NCBI GenBank assembly: GCA_947564305.1
Contig: CANOBT010000029.1
Coordinates: 1-43,061, forward strand
Source: an uncultured Lachnospiraceae bacterium
GTDB taxonomy: Bacteria; Bacillota_A; Clostridia; Lachnospirales; Lachnospiraceae
Reading direction: 5' to 3'
Length of the DNA stretch: 43,061 bases
Shown piece after piece: positions 16,634 through 25,767 of this stretch (positions within the stretch are counted from its first letter, which is position 1; every line of letters starts with the position of its first letter). Made by a program: the position numbers and the translations under genes. The notes beneath the pieces are model-generated. The model was not told the origin of the DNA. It saw only the letters and a list, made by a program, of their open reading frames with translations, and searched no databases.

Positions 16634-16663
16634 TTGATAGGAGTTAGGAAAGTCTGGTATACT
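16634..16663 (+). promoter_or_regulatory. Promoter of the phosphatase-STAS-NRPS-MATE operon
   Basis: TTGATA (16634-16639), an 18-base spacer, and TATACT (16658-16663) with an extended -10 TG upstream. It is divergent from the ABC-F promoter, with about 55 bases between the two -35 boxes. A small TGCCGT/ACGGCA hairpin lies between them (16602-16616). Confidence 0.65.
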
Positions 16664-16719
16664 TACATTTTAAGGCAGATTTAGAGTGGATGAATCCAAA
16701 CACAACGGAGGAGAAGAAC

Positions 16720-18678
16720 TTGAAGCATTCTATCGCAGCAAAAACCCTCATCATCATAGCAGCAGTCTTGTTTATTACAGACACGGTCCTGCTTTCCCTT
16801 GGATATTATTCTGTTCATACAACAGTAGAAAAAACATATATTGCCTATGCCAGGTCCTCTGCAGAAATCGCGGCGGATTTGTTAGACGGCGCAGGCCTGC
16901 AGGAAATCCAGGCAGACAAAAAACAGTCAGGATATGCTCACAAAGTGTTAGAAGCGCTGTGCAGGACGAATGATCTGGAATATCTGTATGTCTATGTTCC
17001 AAATATGGAAGAGCATACGATTACATTTGTACTGCTCCTGTGCGGCCAGGACAGCAATCCGTCAGCCGTCAGGGAGCGGACTCCGGGAACGGTCGTGGAG
17101 CATGAATTAAATGAAGCAGAGCTGGCGGCCTGGAACGGCTTGGAAACAGATTCTGCCACGGAAACAGATAATCAGTATGGGCATGTAATGTCCTGTTACA
17201 GCGCCATATATAATGAAAACGGCAGTCCGGCCGCGCTTATCGGGGCAGACATATCTATGGAAGAGACCTTCCGTATCTTTTTCAGGCGGTACAGGATTAT
17301 GTTTGCGGCAGTGATTTTATCTATGGTTTTTATTCTTAGTGTAGTGGCTGCGCTTTTAAAAATCAGAGTTTTAAAACCTGCAAAGATTATCAGCGGACGC
17401 ATGGTGAATTTCGTGTCAGACCGGAAGAACGGATTTGAAAAGCTAGACGTGGGGGGCGAAGATGAATTTTCTCAGATGGCAGATTCTTTTAATTATATGG
17501 CCGGGGAAATAGACAGATATATCCAAAATATTAACAAACTTACGGAAGAAAAGCAGCGTCAGGAGGCAGAGATCCATATCGCAAAGAAAATCCAGATGGG
17601 ATTTCTGCCGAACAGGACTTTCCAAAATGAGAGTATAAAAGTAGCGGCCAAGATGAGCCCGGCAAAATATGTGGGAGGGGATTTTTACGATTATTTCAGT
17701 CTGGATGAGGATTCTGTCTGTACGGTAATCGCAGATGTATCAGGCAAGGGAATCTCTGCAGCGTTATTTATGGCAAGGGCAATCACAGTGGTCAGACAAT
17801 ATGCACAGCTCGGATATTCCCCGTCAAAAATCCTGCTCCATACCAACAACTGTCTTTCTATGAATAATCCGGAGCAGATGTTTCTGACCGCATTTGTAGG
17901 AATTTACAACAGCAAGACCCACAGTTTCACCTATGCAAATGGCGGGCATAATACGCCCTATCTGTGTTCCGATACATTAAAGAAACTGGAAGGTGCAAAA
18001 GGGATGACCCTTGGCATTTTTGAGGACGAGGGCTATGAAGAGGAAACTGTTACGCTAAAAAGCGGCGATACCGTATTTTTATACACCGACGGAGTCAATG
18101 AGGCTGTCAGCCGGGATAAAGAATTTTTCGGACTTGACCGTCTGGAGGTGCTTCTGGAACCGAATCCGGGAGAAAAATGTGTAGATATTGTTTTGGATGA
18201 AATAAAGGCTTTTACAGAAGGGGCCGTGCAAAGCGATGATATTACCATGCTGGCGTTTTGTGTTTCAACTTCTGTATGTATTCAGGTGAAAGCCGTACTT
18301 CAGAATATGGATGAAATCCGGCAGATTATCGTAAACAATAAGGCTGTTCCCGACGGATTGAAAATGAAGCTGTGCCTTGCATCGGAGGAAATTTTTGTAA
18401 ATATCTGCTCTTACGCATATGGGGAGGAACCGGGAAATGTGGAGTTTTCTATGGAAGTGTCAGACAAAATTGTTATGAAATTTAAGGACAGCGGGAAACC
18501 CTTTAATCCGTTAGAAAATGCAGTGGATATCGACAGCTATGATATGGAGCAGCAGGTTGGAGGGCTAGGAAGGCTTCTGGCATTTGAGATTGCGGATCAG
18601 GCAGATTATGAATATAGAGACAATAAAAATATTTTAACACTTATAAAGAGATTAGAAAAACAGGAGGAATCATCATGA
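16720..18678 (+). CDS. Membrane SpoIIE/RsbU-type phosphatase fused to RsbW-like kinase domain
   Basis: A TTG at 16720 is preferred because GGAGGAG lies six bases upstream; an ATG at 16690 is in frame but lacks a site. The product is about 652 residues. A first membrane helix (about 8-30) is followed by an extracytoplasmic sensor-like region, a second helix (about 195-217), a HAMP-like linker and a short coiled coil. The PP2C/SpoIIE domain has metal-binding motifs GGDFYDYF (about 319), DVSGKGISAALFMA, YTDGVNEA and SDDITML. The last ~130 residues form a HATPase of the RsbW/SpoIIAB type: EEIFVNICSYAYGEE and DSGKPFNPLE. The protein can in principle both dephosphorylate and phosphorylate a STAS partner, which is encoded by the next gene in an ATGA overlap. 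The signal sensed outside is unknown. Confidence 0.88.
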   Translation: MKHSIAAKTLIIIAAVLFITDTVLLSLGYYSVHTTVEKTYIAYARSSAEIAADLLDGAGLQEIQADKKQSGYAHKVLEALCRTNDLEYLYVYVPNMEEHTITFVLLLCGQDSNPSAVRERTPGTVVEHELNEAELAAWNGLETDSATETDNQYGHVMSCYSAIYNENGSPAALIGADISMEETFRIFFRRYRIMFAAVILSMVFILSVVAALLKIRVLKPAKIISGRMVNFVSDRKNGFEKLDVGGEDEFSQMADSFNYMAGEIDRYIQNINKLTEEKQRQEAEIHIAKKIQMGFLPNRTFQNESIKVAAKMSPAKYVGGDFYDYFSLDEDSVCTVIADVSGKGISAALFMARAITVVRQYAQLGYSPSKILLHTNNCLSMNNPEQMFLTAFVGIYNSKTHSFTYANGGHNTPYLCSDTLKKLEGAKGMTLGIFEDEGYEEETVTLKSGDTVFLYTDGVNEAVSRDKEFFGLDRLEVLLEPNPGEKCVDIVLDEIKAFTEGAVQSDDITMLAFCVSTSVCIQVKAVLQNMDEIRQIIVNNKAVPDGLKMKLCLASEEIFVNICSYAYGEEPGNVEFSMEVSDKIVMKFKDSGKPFNPLENAVDIDSYDMEQQVGGLGRLLAFEIADQADYEYRDNKNILTLIKRLEKQEESS

Positions 18679-18977
18679 CAATCACAAAAAAAGCAGAAAA
18701 TGGCACAGTAACCCTTTGGGTAGAAGGATGGCTCGATACGCAGTCATCACCGGAACTGGGAAAAGAGATCGAGGCACTTTCTGATGTGGAAAGCCTGGTA
18801 CTGGATTTTGAGAAACTGGAGTATATCTCTTCCTCAGGTCTGAGGGAGGTGGTGTCAGCCTACAAAAGGATGAAAGACGCAGGCGGGACATTTTCCATCG
18901 TAGGCGTCAGCAGTGAAGTGATGGATGTATTCAGGCTGACCGGTTTTGACCGGAAACTTGAGATACATGCAAAGTAA
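18675..18977 (+). CDS. STAS-domain anti-sigma factor antagonist (SpoIIAA/RsbV-like)
   Basis: The protein is 100 residues, a single STAS domain. The motif LEYISSSGLREVVSAYKRM contains the serine that in SpoIIAA and RsbV is phosphorylated by the partner kinase and dephosphorylated by a PP2C phosphatase. The start overlaps the phosphatase gene stop in ATGA, so the two are probably translated together. In known systems the unphosphorylated form binds the anti-sigma kinase and frees a sigma factor. No sigma factor or stand-alone kinase is in this window, so its target may be one of the two fused HATPase domains of this operon or a protein encoded elsewhere. Confidence 0.92.
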   Translation: MTITKKAENGTVTLWVEGWLDTQSSPELGKEIEALSDVESLVLDFEKLEYISSSGLREVVSAYKRMKDAGGTFSIVGVSSEVMDVFRLTGFDRKLEIHAK

Positions 18978-19037
18978 AACATTTTCACCAAGATGAGAAG
19001 GTTCGGTGGAAACAAGTCAAGAAAAGAGAGGTGCCCC

Positions 19038-22000
19038 ATGAATAAAATGGAAGACGATATTACATATTACAGAGAACTTGTCAGCGACCCGGAGTTGGAT
19101 TCCTCACCGCTCGCTGATTTTGAAGCAGGCGGTTTTGAAGAAGCAGAGTACTGCCATGTTGTACCGGAACAGATTGCATTACTTGCCGGAGAATTCTGCA
19201 GCAAAACCGGGGATGACAGGATGGAACTGGCAAAAACAGCATTTATGCTCCTGCTTGAAAAATATACAAACAGTTCTGCAGTGCTTGCGGCGGTATCTGT
19301 GCATAAAAAACTAATCCCTGTATACTGCAGCAGTGAAAAACAGACAGGATTTGAGGAATATAAAGCATTCTTTTTATCACAGCTTGAAACTGCCAGAGAG
19401 CATATGGAAATCAGGTTTGAAGAACTTTGTGCTGACCTGGGCTTACATTCCCTGCCGTTGATGACTGATGAAGATGGTTTCTATCATTCCTTCTCCCTTT
19501 CTGATTACCAGGAGCTGGATATAAAACTCTGTGTGTATTTTTCAGAAGAGAAGGGGCAGTTTACCGCAAGAGCCAAATACAACAAGGCATTGTACAGCCA
19601 AAAGACTCTGGACCGGATTTTTATGTCCTTTGACACCATCCTGAAAGCAATTTCTGAAGGGATGAAAGAACTTGCGTCACTCCCGGTTCTGTCTGAAGAA
19701 CTTCTGGGAGAATTGGATTCCTTTAATGACAGCGACCTTCCCTATGATGACACGGTGTCTGTCATAGACCTGATTGACAGGACAATCGAAAAATATGGAG
19801 AAAATATTGCCGTCGTATATAAGGATAAGAAATTCACTTACAGACAGTTAGGAGAACTTACAGACAGAGTAGCGCAGTATGTGCAGTCTCTTGGCATCGG
19901 GAAGGAAGATGTGGTATCTATTCTGATTCCCCGATGCGAGTATATGCCGATTGCCGCAATCGGGGCGCTGAAAGCCGGAGCGGCATACCAGCCCTTGGAC
20001 CCAGGCTATCCGCCGGAGCGGCTGAAATTTATGATGGAGGACGCGAAAGCCAGTCTTTTGATTGCGGAACCGTCCCTTCTTTCCCTTGTACCCGATTATC
20101 ACGGAAAAGTGCTTGCTTTGGATGAAATTCCACAATTACCGGAATGTACCGTTGAACTGGAAAAACCGGAGAAAGACAATCTGTTTATCCTGCTTTATAC
20201 CTCCGGCTCCACAGGGGTGCCCAAAGGCGTCATGTTGGAACACCGAAATCTTGTGGCATTCTGCTCCTGGTATCGTCGGTTTTATGAGCTGACACCGGAA
20301 AGCCGCGTGGCGGCCTATGCTTCTTTCGGCTTTGACGCAAATATGATGGATATGTATCCGGCGCTTACTACAGGGGCGCAGGTTCATATTATTGACGAAG
20401 CCATCCGCCTGGACCTTCTGGAAATCCGGCGTTACTTTGAAGAACATAAGATTACCCACAGTTTTATGACCACACAGGTGGGGCGCCAGTTTGCCGACCT
20501 GTTCCCAGAATGCGAATCTTTGCAGACGCTTTCCGTAGGGGGTGAGACGCTTGTGCCGGTCACTCCGCCGAAATATAGGTTCCACAATGTGTACGGTCCT
20601 ACAGAGACTACGGTGCTGACTACGGCATTTGTGGTGGACCGTCTTTATAAAAATGTGCCTATCGGAAAGGGACTGGAAAATATCAAGCTGTATGTCACGG
20701 ATCGTCATGGCTGCCGGGTTCCGGTGGGAGTGCCGGGAGAACTGTGGATAGCAGGACCGCAGGTTTCCAGAGGATATTTAAACCGTCCGGAGCAGACTGA
20801 AAAAGCATTTATCAAAAATCCATTCTGTGAGGAACCAAGGTACAGCCGAATCTACCGTACCGGAGATGTGGTGCGTTTCCTTCCTGACGGCTGTATCGAA
20901 TTTATCGGCAGGCGGGATTCCCAGGTGAAGATTCGCGGATTTCGGATTGAATTGACAGAGGTGGAAGGAGTGATTCGAGAATTTCCGGGAATCCAGGATG
21001 CTACAGTGATTGCCTGTGATGAAGCGGGGGGCGGAAAATTCATTGCCGCATACGTGGTTTCCGATGAAAAAGTCGATATCCAGGCATTAAATACATTTAT
21101 TTTAGGACAGAAACCGCCTTACATGGTTCCGGCAGTTACCATGCAGATTGACAAAATCCCGATGAACCAGAATCAGAAAGTGGATAAACGAGCCCTGCCT
21201 GTGCCTCAGAAGGAGACGAAAGAGCACGCGGCGCCTGAGAACGAACTTCAGCAGAAAATATGCGACTGTCTTGCCGAGGTGATCGGGCACAAAGAATTTG
21301 GCGTGACTACAGATTTTTATGAAGCCGGGCTTACCTCCATTGGTTCCATGAAATTTCTTGTCAGGCTTTCGGAATGCTGCGGCGTGACCATCGGGATTCG
21401 CCAACTGGCCCAGTATCCCACGGCGAAGGAACTGGAGAAATGCATTTTGGCTCTTCAGGCGGAGGATACCGCAGGAAAGACACGGAAATCTGCGGACAAA
21501 TATCCATTGACACAGACACAGCTCGGAATTTACGTGGAATGCATGATGAACCCGGATTCCGTGTTCTATAATCTTCCCGGCAGTTTTACCTTTGACGCTT
21601 CTATGGATGTGGAAAAACTATGCGCTGCGGTAAAGACAGTACTGGATGCCCATTCTGCGGTAAAATGCAGTATCAGGACGGATGAAAGCGGCGAGACCTT
21701 TATGTATCCCCAGGAAGCGCGGGAAGTGGAAATTGAATGTAAGGCAGGCTCTGAAGAAGAGTATGAAGCCTTCTTTAAAAATTTTGCAAAGCCATTTGAT
21801 ATGGAGAACGGACCCCTGTACCGGATTGCGGTATTTTCTACAGAGGAGCATGTATGCCTTGTAACAGATTTTCACCATATTATCAGCGATGGTACATCCA
21901 TAGCTGTTTTTGCGGAAGAACTGGACCGGGTCATGAAAGGCATGGAGCCGCTTGGGGAAAGTTATACGCAGTTTTACCTGGCTTTGGAAGAGGAACAAAG

Positions 22001-25000
22001 AAGGGCAGGTACAGAATACAAAAAAGCGAAGGAATATTACGATTCCCTGCTGTCAGGCGTGTCAGAATGTACGGTTCCTGACCGGGATGTCCATGAAGAA
22101 AAAGAGGCATGCGGATTTTACAGACAGTTCAGTCAGAAGCTTTCGTTGGAAAGGGTTGGGAGCTTTTGCCAGAAGAATAAGATTACACAGAATGTATTCT
22201 TTACAGCGGTGATGGGATATGTACTCGGAAAATACGCCAATTCCGAGGAGGCCTGCTTTACCACCATTTATAACGGCAGGGGAGATGCCCGTACGGCGGA
22301 TATGATGGGAATGCTGGTAAAGACACTGCCCATGTTCTGCGCTTTGGACGAGGGCACAGAGATTTCAAAATATCTGGATTCGGTGCAGGAACAGCTTCGC
22401 CTTTCCATGGCCCATGATATTTATTCCTTTGCGGAGATCAGCCGTGCTTACCATATCCGTCCGGATATCATGTTCGTCTATCAGGGCGATGATTTTGTAG
22501 AATTTGAGATCGGCGGACAGAAAACCATTTTCAGGGAAGGCGTTTCTGACCGTGCAAAGGCAGATATTTCTATCAATATTTTTGTAGAAGAGAAACAGTA
22601 CCGGTATGAATTCGAGTATCGGAAAAATAAGTTCAGCGAAGCAGCAATCGAAAGGATGTATGATATCCTCACAGAAGCGGCAGTCAGTTTCCTGACGGCA
22701 GGTACATTGGGCGATGTGAATATCACGTCCCCGGAGCAGGCGGCAATCGTGGAAGGCTTCAACCAGACGGAGTACCCGATAGAACTGGTGAGTGTGAACC
22801 GGCTCTTTGAAGACTGGGCGGCCAAAGTCCCGGAAAGGACTGCGGTGATCGCCAACGGGGAAAGCCTAACGTACAAGGAGCTCAACTGCCTTGCAAACCG
22901 TGTGGCCCACGGCCTGCTCAGCCGGGGACTGAAGCCGGATACTATGGTGGGACTGATTTTAGAACGGGAGAAATCGGTATATATCATACGGCAGGGAATC
23001 CTCAAGGCCGGCGGCGCATTTCTGCCTATGGTGCCGGAATACCCGGATGACCGGATTGATTTCTGCCTGCGGGATGCCGCGTGCCCATTTGTGATTACCA
23101 ATGAAAAGCTGAAAAAAGAGCGGAGCGGATTCTGGGAAGGAAAGCCTTATGAAGTGCTGACCGTGGAAGAACTGCTCATGGAGACTGCTTCTGACAGGGC
23201 GGCAGAGGAGAATCCGAATCTGGATATCCCCACAGATACCCTTGCCTACTGTCTGTACACCTCAGGTTCCACCGGACAGCCCAAGGGTGTGATGATTGAG
23301 CACGGCAACCTTTGTAATTTTGTAAATTCCAACCCCATCAATACGGAGATTACCAACTATACCGATAACGGCACGGTCTCCCTTGCACTTGCGGCCATCA
23401 CCTTTGACGTGTCGGTGATGGAGGAATTTATTCCGCTGTGCAACGGTATGACCATCTGCATGGCAAATGAGGAAGAAATCCATAATCCGATGGCACTGGC
23501 GGAACTGCTGACAAAGAACCAGGTGGACATTATGAAATGTACCCCGTCCTATATGACCAATATCATCGAGGTGCCCCAGATGCGTCCGGCATTGGCCGGA
23601 ATCAAGGCATTTGACATCGGTGCGGAAGCATTTCCGCCTACCCTTTATGGTAAAATGCGGGAAGTCAACCAGACCGCAAAGATTGTGAACAGCTATGGCC
23701 CTACAGAATGTACCGTAAGCTGTACTACAAAGGTTCTTGGGGATGGTGAAGAAATCAATATCGGCGGACCGCTTACCAACATGAAGGTCTATGTGGTGAA
23801 CCGGAAAAATAAAGTGCTGCCCGTAGGCATCAACGGGGAACTGATCATTTGCGGCAGTGGTGTAGGTCGGGGATATGTGAACCTTCCGGAAAAGAATAAG
23901 GCGGCGTTTTTCCATTTCAAGGGCATGAAAGCATACCACAGCGGCGATTTGGTGCGATGGAATGACAAAGGGGAAATCGTATTCTTAGGGCGGCTTGATA
24001 ATCAGGTGAAACTGCGTGGACTTCGTGTGGAACTGGACGAGATTGAAAATGCCATCAACTCTTTTGACAGTGTAAAAATGAGCAAGGTCATTGTGAGAAG
24101 CAATGGAAGCGAAGAATATCTGGCCGGATATTTTACGGCGGAAAAGGAAATCGACCTTGCGCTCTTGACCGAACATCTGAAATCAAAGCTCACTTATTAC
24201 ATGGTGCCCGGCGCGCTGATGCAGCTAGATAAAATGCCGTTGACGGTCAATGGAAAGATTGATAAAAAACAGCTCCCTGATATTGAAATGACTTCTGAAA
24301 AGCGCGAATATATCGCTCCATCCACGGAATTGGAAAAGGAATTTTGTGATAAATTTGCAGAAATCTTAAATCTGGAAAAAGTCGGCGCAGCGGACAATTT
24401 CTTCGAAATCGGCGGAACGTCGCTCAGTGCGACAAAAATTGTCATGTATGCAATGACGAAAGGCTATTCGATTGTATATAAAGATGTTTTTGCAAATCCG
24501 ACGCCTTCCAAACTGGCAGGATTTATCACAGAAAACAGCAAGCAGTCAGAGGATGCATATCATATCAAGGATTATGATTATTCTGCAATCAATGCACTGC
24601 TGCAAAAGAACAGTGTCAGCAATATTGATGCAATCAAAAAAGGAGAAGCAGGCAATGTTATGCTGACCGGTGCAACCGGATTTTTAGGAATCCATGTGCT
24701 GCGGGAATTTTTGAAAAACTGTACAGGGAAGATTTATTGTATTGTACGCAAAGGCAAATATGCTTCCAGCGAAAAACGGCTGATGAACATGCTGATGTAC
24801 TATTTTGACAACCCGTTTACAGAAGCCTTTGAAGAGCGGATCGTGTGTATTGACGGCGACATTACAGACAAAGAGCTGATTATGAGTCTGGGCGGTCAAG
24901 ATTTTACAACGGTGATCAACTGCGCGGCGTGCGTCAAGCATTTTGTCAATGACGATACCCTTGACAGGATCAATGTGGAAGGTGTGAAAAATATCATTGC

Positions 25001-25748
25001 CATGTGCAGCCAGTCAGGAAAACGGCTTGTACAGATTTCCACGACCTCTGTCGCCGGGGAGGGTAATGCCCTGACGGTTCCGTTCACAAAACAGATGCAG
25101 GAGAATGAACTGTACTTCGGGCAGATTATAGAAAATGATTATATCCGTACCAAGTTTCTGGCGGAGCGCGCGATTCTGGAGGCCTGCGCAGAAGGAAAAC
25201 TGGACGCGAAGATTATTCGTGTGGGCAATCTGATGAGCCGGAAATCGGACGGAGAATTTCAGATTAATTTTGTGACCAATGGCTTTATGAGGACTCTGAA
25301 TGCCTACCGCATCCTGGGGCAATTCCCCATGGGGGCCATGCATGCACTTGCGGAATTTTCACCGATTGACTCCACGGCAGAAGCGATTATTACACTGGCT
25401 TTCAGTGAAAATGATTTTACGGTTTTCCATGCATACAACAGCCACAGGATTTTTATGTCAGATGTCATCTATGCCATGAATGCGTATGGCTTTGAAGTAC
25501 ATATTGTCTCGGATGAGACGTTTGAACAGACACTTGGTGCAGCCGCCGCACAGGAAAATAAGAGTGACGCGGTACTGGGGTTGATTGCTTATGCTTCTGA
25601 TGATGAAAACCAGCGTTACGAGCTGATGGCGGACAACCGGTTTACGGTGGAAGGACTTTACCGTCTGGGGTATAAGTGGCCTATTACAGACGACAGATAC
25701 CTGGAAAATGCAATGCGGGCGTTGGATACATTAGGGTTCTTCGAGTAG
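19038..25748 (+). CDS. Two-module NRPS with terminal reductase (A-T-C-A-T-R)
   Basis: ATG 19038 is chosen for GAGAGG six bases upstream. The product is 2236 residues. An N-terminal stretch (about 1-230) resembles only the C-terminal lobe of a condensation domain and lacks HHxxxDG. A1 follows, with YTSGSTGVPKG (about 386), FDANMMDM and YGPTETT (about 518). T1 has GLTSIGS (Ser about 766). A complete C domain has HHIISDG (about 945). A2 has YTSGSTGQPKG (about 1406) and YGPTECT. T2 has IGGTSL (Ser about 1795). The end is an SDR-type reductase with GATGFLG (about 1878), a catalytic Thr/Ser region and Y2035-x3-K2039. Such enzymes release a dipeptide aldehyde using NAD(P)H, and gut clostridial relatives yield pyrazinones. 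By-eye specificity residues are DAMFSGVVLK (A1) and DVMKDGSVSK (A2); I do not assign substrates. No phosphopantetheinyl transferase gene is nearby. Confidence 0.95.
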   Translation: MNKMEDDITYYRELVSDPELDSSPLADFEAGGFEEAEYCHVVPEQIALLAGEFCSKTGDDRMELAKTAFMLLLEKYTNSSAVLAAVSVHKKLIPVYCSSEKQTGFEEYKAFFLSQLETAREHMEIRFEELCADLGLHSLPLMTDEDGFYHSFSLSDYQELDIKLCVYFSEEKGQFTARAKYNKALYSQKTLDRIFMSFDTILKAISEGMKELASLPVLSEELLGELDSFNDSDLPYDDTVSVIDLIDRTIEKYGENIAVVYKDKKFTYRQLGELTDRVAQYVQSLGIGKEDVVSILIPRCEYMPIAAIGALKAGAAYQPLDPGYPPERLKFMMEDAKASLLIAEPSLLSLVPDYHGKVLALDEIPQLPECTVELEKPEKDNLFILLYTSGSTGVPKGVMLEHRNLVAFCSWYRRFYELTPESRVAAYASFGFDANMMDMYPALTTGAQVHIIDEAIRLDLLEIRRYFEEHKITHSFMTTQVGRQFADLFPECESLQTLSVGGETLVPVTPPKYRFHNVYGPTETTVLTTAFVVDRLYKNVPIGKGLENIKLYVTDRHGCRVPVGVPGELWIAGPQVSRGYLNRPEQTEKAFIKNPFCEEPRYSRIYRTGDVVRFLPDGCIEFIGRRDSQVKIRGFRIELTEVEGVIREFPGIQDATVIACDEAGGGKFIAAYVVSDEKVDIQALNTFILGQKPPYMVPAVTMQIDKIPMNQNQKVDKRALPVPQKETKEHAAPENELQQKICDCLAEVIGHKEFGVTTDFYEAGLTSIGSMKFLVRLSECCGVTIGIRQLAQYPTAKELEKCILALQAEDTAGKTRKSADKYPLTQTQLGIYVECMMNPDSVFYNLPGSFTFDASMDVEKLCAAVKTVLDAHSAVKCSIRTDESGETFMYPQEAREVEIECKAGSEEEYEAFFKNFAKPFDMENGPLYRIAVFSTEEHVCLVTDFHHIISDGTSIAVFAEELDRVMKGMEPLGESYTQFYLALEEEQRRAGTEYKKAKEYYDSLLSGVSECTVPDRDVHEEKEACGFYRQFSQKLSLERVGSFCQKNKITQNVFFTAVMGYVLGKYANSEEACFTTIYNGRGDARTADMMGMLVKTLPMFCALDEGTEISKYLDSVQEQLRLSMAHDIYSFAEISRAYHIRPDIMFVYQGDDFVEFEIGGQKTIFREGVSDRAKADISINIFVEEKQYRYEFEYRKNKFSEAAIERMYDILTEAAVSFLTAGTLGDVNITSPEQAAIVEGFNQTEYPIELVSVNRLFEDWAAKVPERTAVIANGESLTYKELNCLANRVAHGLLSRGLKPDTMVGLILEREKSVYIIRQGILKAGGAFLPMVPEYPDDRIDFCLRDAACPFVITNEKLKKERSGFWEGKPYEVLTVEELLMETASDRAAEENPNLDIPTDTLAYCLYTSGSTGQPKGVMIEHGNLCNFVNSNPINTEITNYTDNGTVSLALAAITFDVSVMEEFIPLCNGMTICMANEEEIHNPMALAELLTKNQVDIMKCTPSYMTNIIEVPQMRPALAGIKAFDIGAEAFPPTLYGKMREVNQTAKIVNSYGPTECTVSCTTKVLGDGEEINIGGPLTNMKVYVVNRKNKVLPVGINGELIICGSGVGRGYVNLPEKNKAAFFHFKGMKAYHSGDLVRWNDKGEIVFLGRLDNQVKLRGLRVELDEIENAINSFDSVKMSKVIVRSNGSEEYLAGYFTAEKEIDLALLTEHLKSKLTYYMVPGALMQLDKMPLTVNGKIDKKQLPDIEMTSEKREYIAPSTELEKEFCDKFAEILNLEKVGAADNFFEIGGTSLSATKIVMYAMTKGYSIVYKDVFANPTPSKLAGFITENSKQSEDAYHIKDYDYSAINALLQKNSVSNIDAIKKGEAGNVMLTGATGFLGIHVLREFLKNCTGKIYCIVRKGKYASSEKRLMNMLMYYFDNPFTEAFEERIVCIDGDITDKELIMSLGGQDFTTVINCAACVKHFVNDDTLDRINVEGVKNIIAMCSQSGKRLVQISTTSVAGEGNALTVPFTKQMQENELYFGQIIENDYIRTKFLAERAILEACAEGKLDAKIIRVGNLMSRKSDGEFQINFVTNGFMRTLNAYRILGQFPMGAMHALAEFSPIDSTAEAIITLAFSENDFTVFHAYNSHRIFMSDVIYAMNAYGFEVHIVSDETFEQTLGAAAAQENKSDAVLGLIAYASDDENQRYELMADNRFTVEGLYRLGYKWPITDDRYLENAMRALDTLGFFE

Positions 25749-25767
25749 AATAGAAAGGCAGGGCATT

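Noticed and set aside
23262..23939. 225-codon minus-strand open frame inside the NRPS gene
   Set aside because: Antisense shadow of the second adenylation domain, His- and Arg-rich with no family resemblance.
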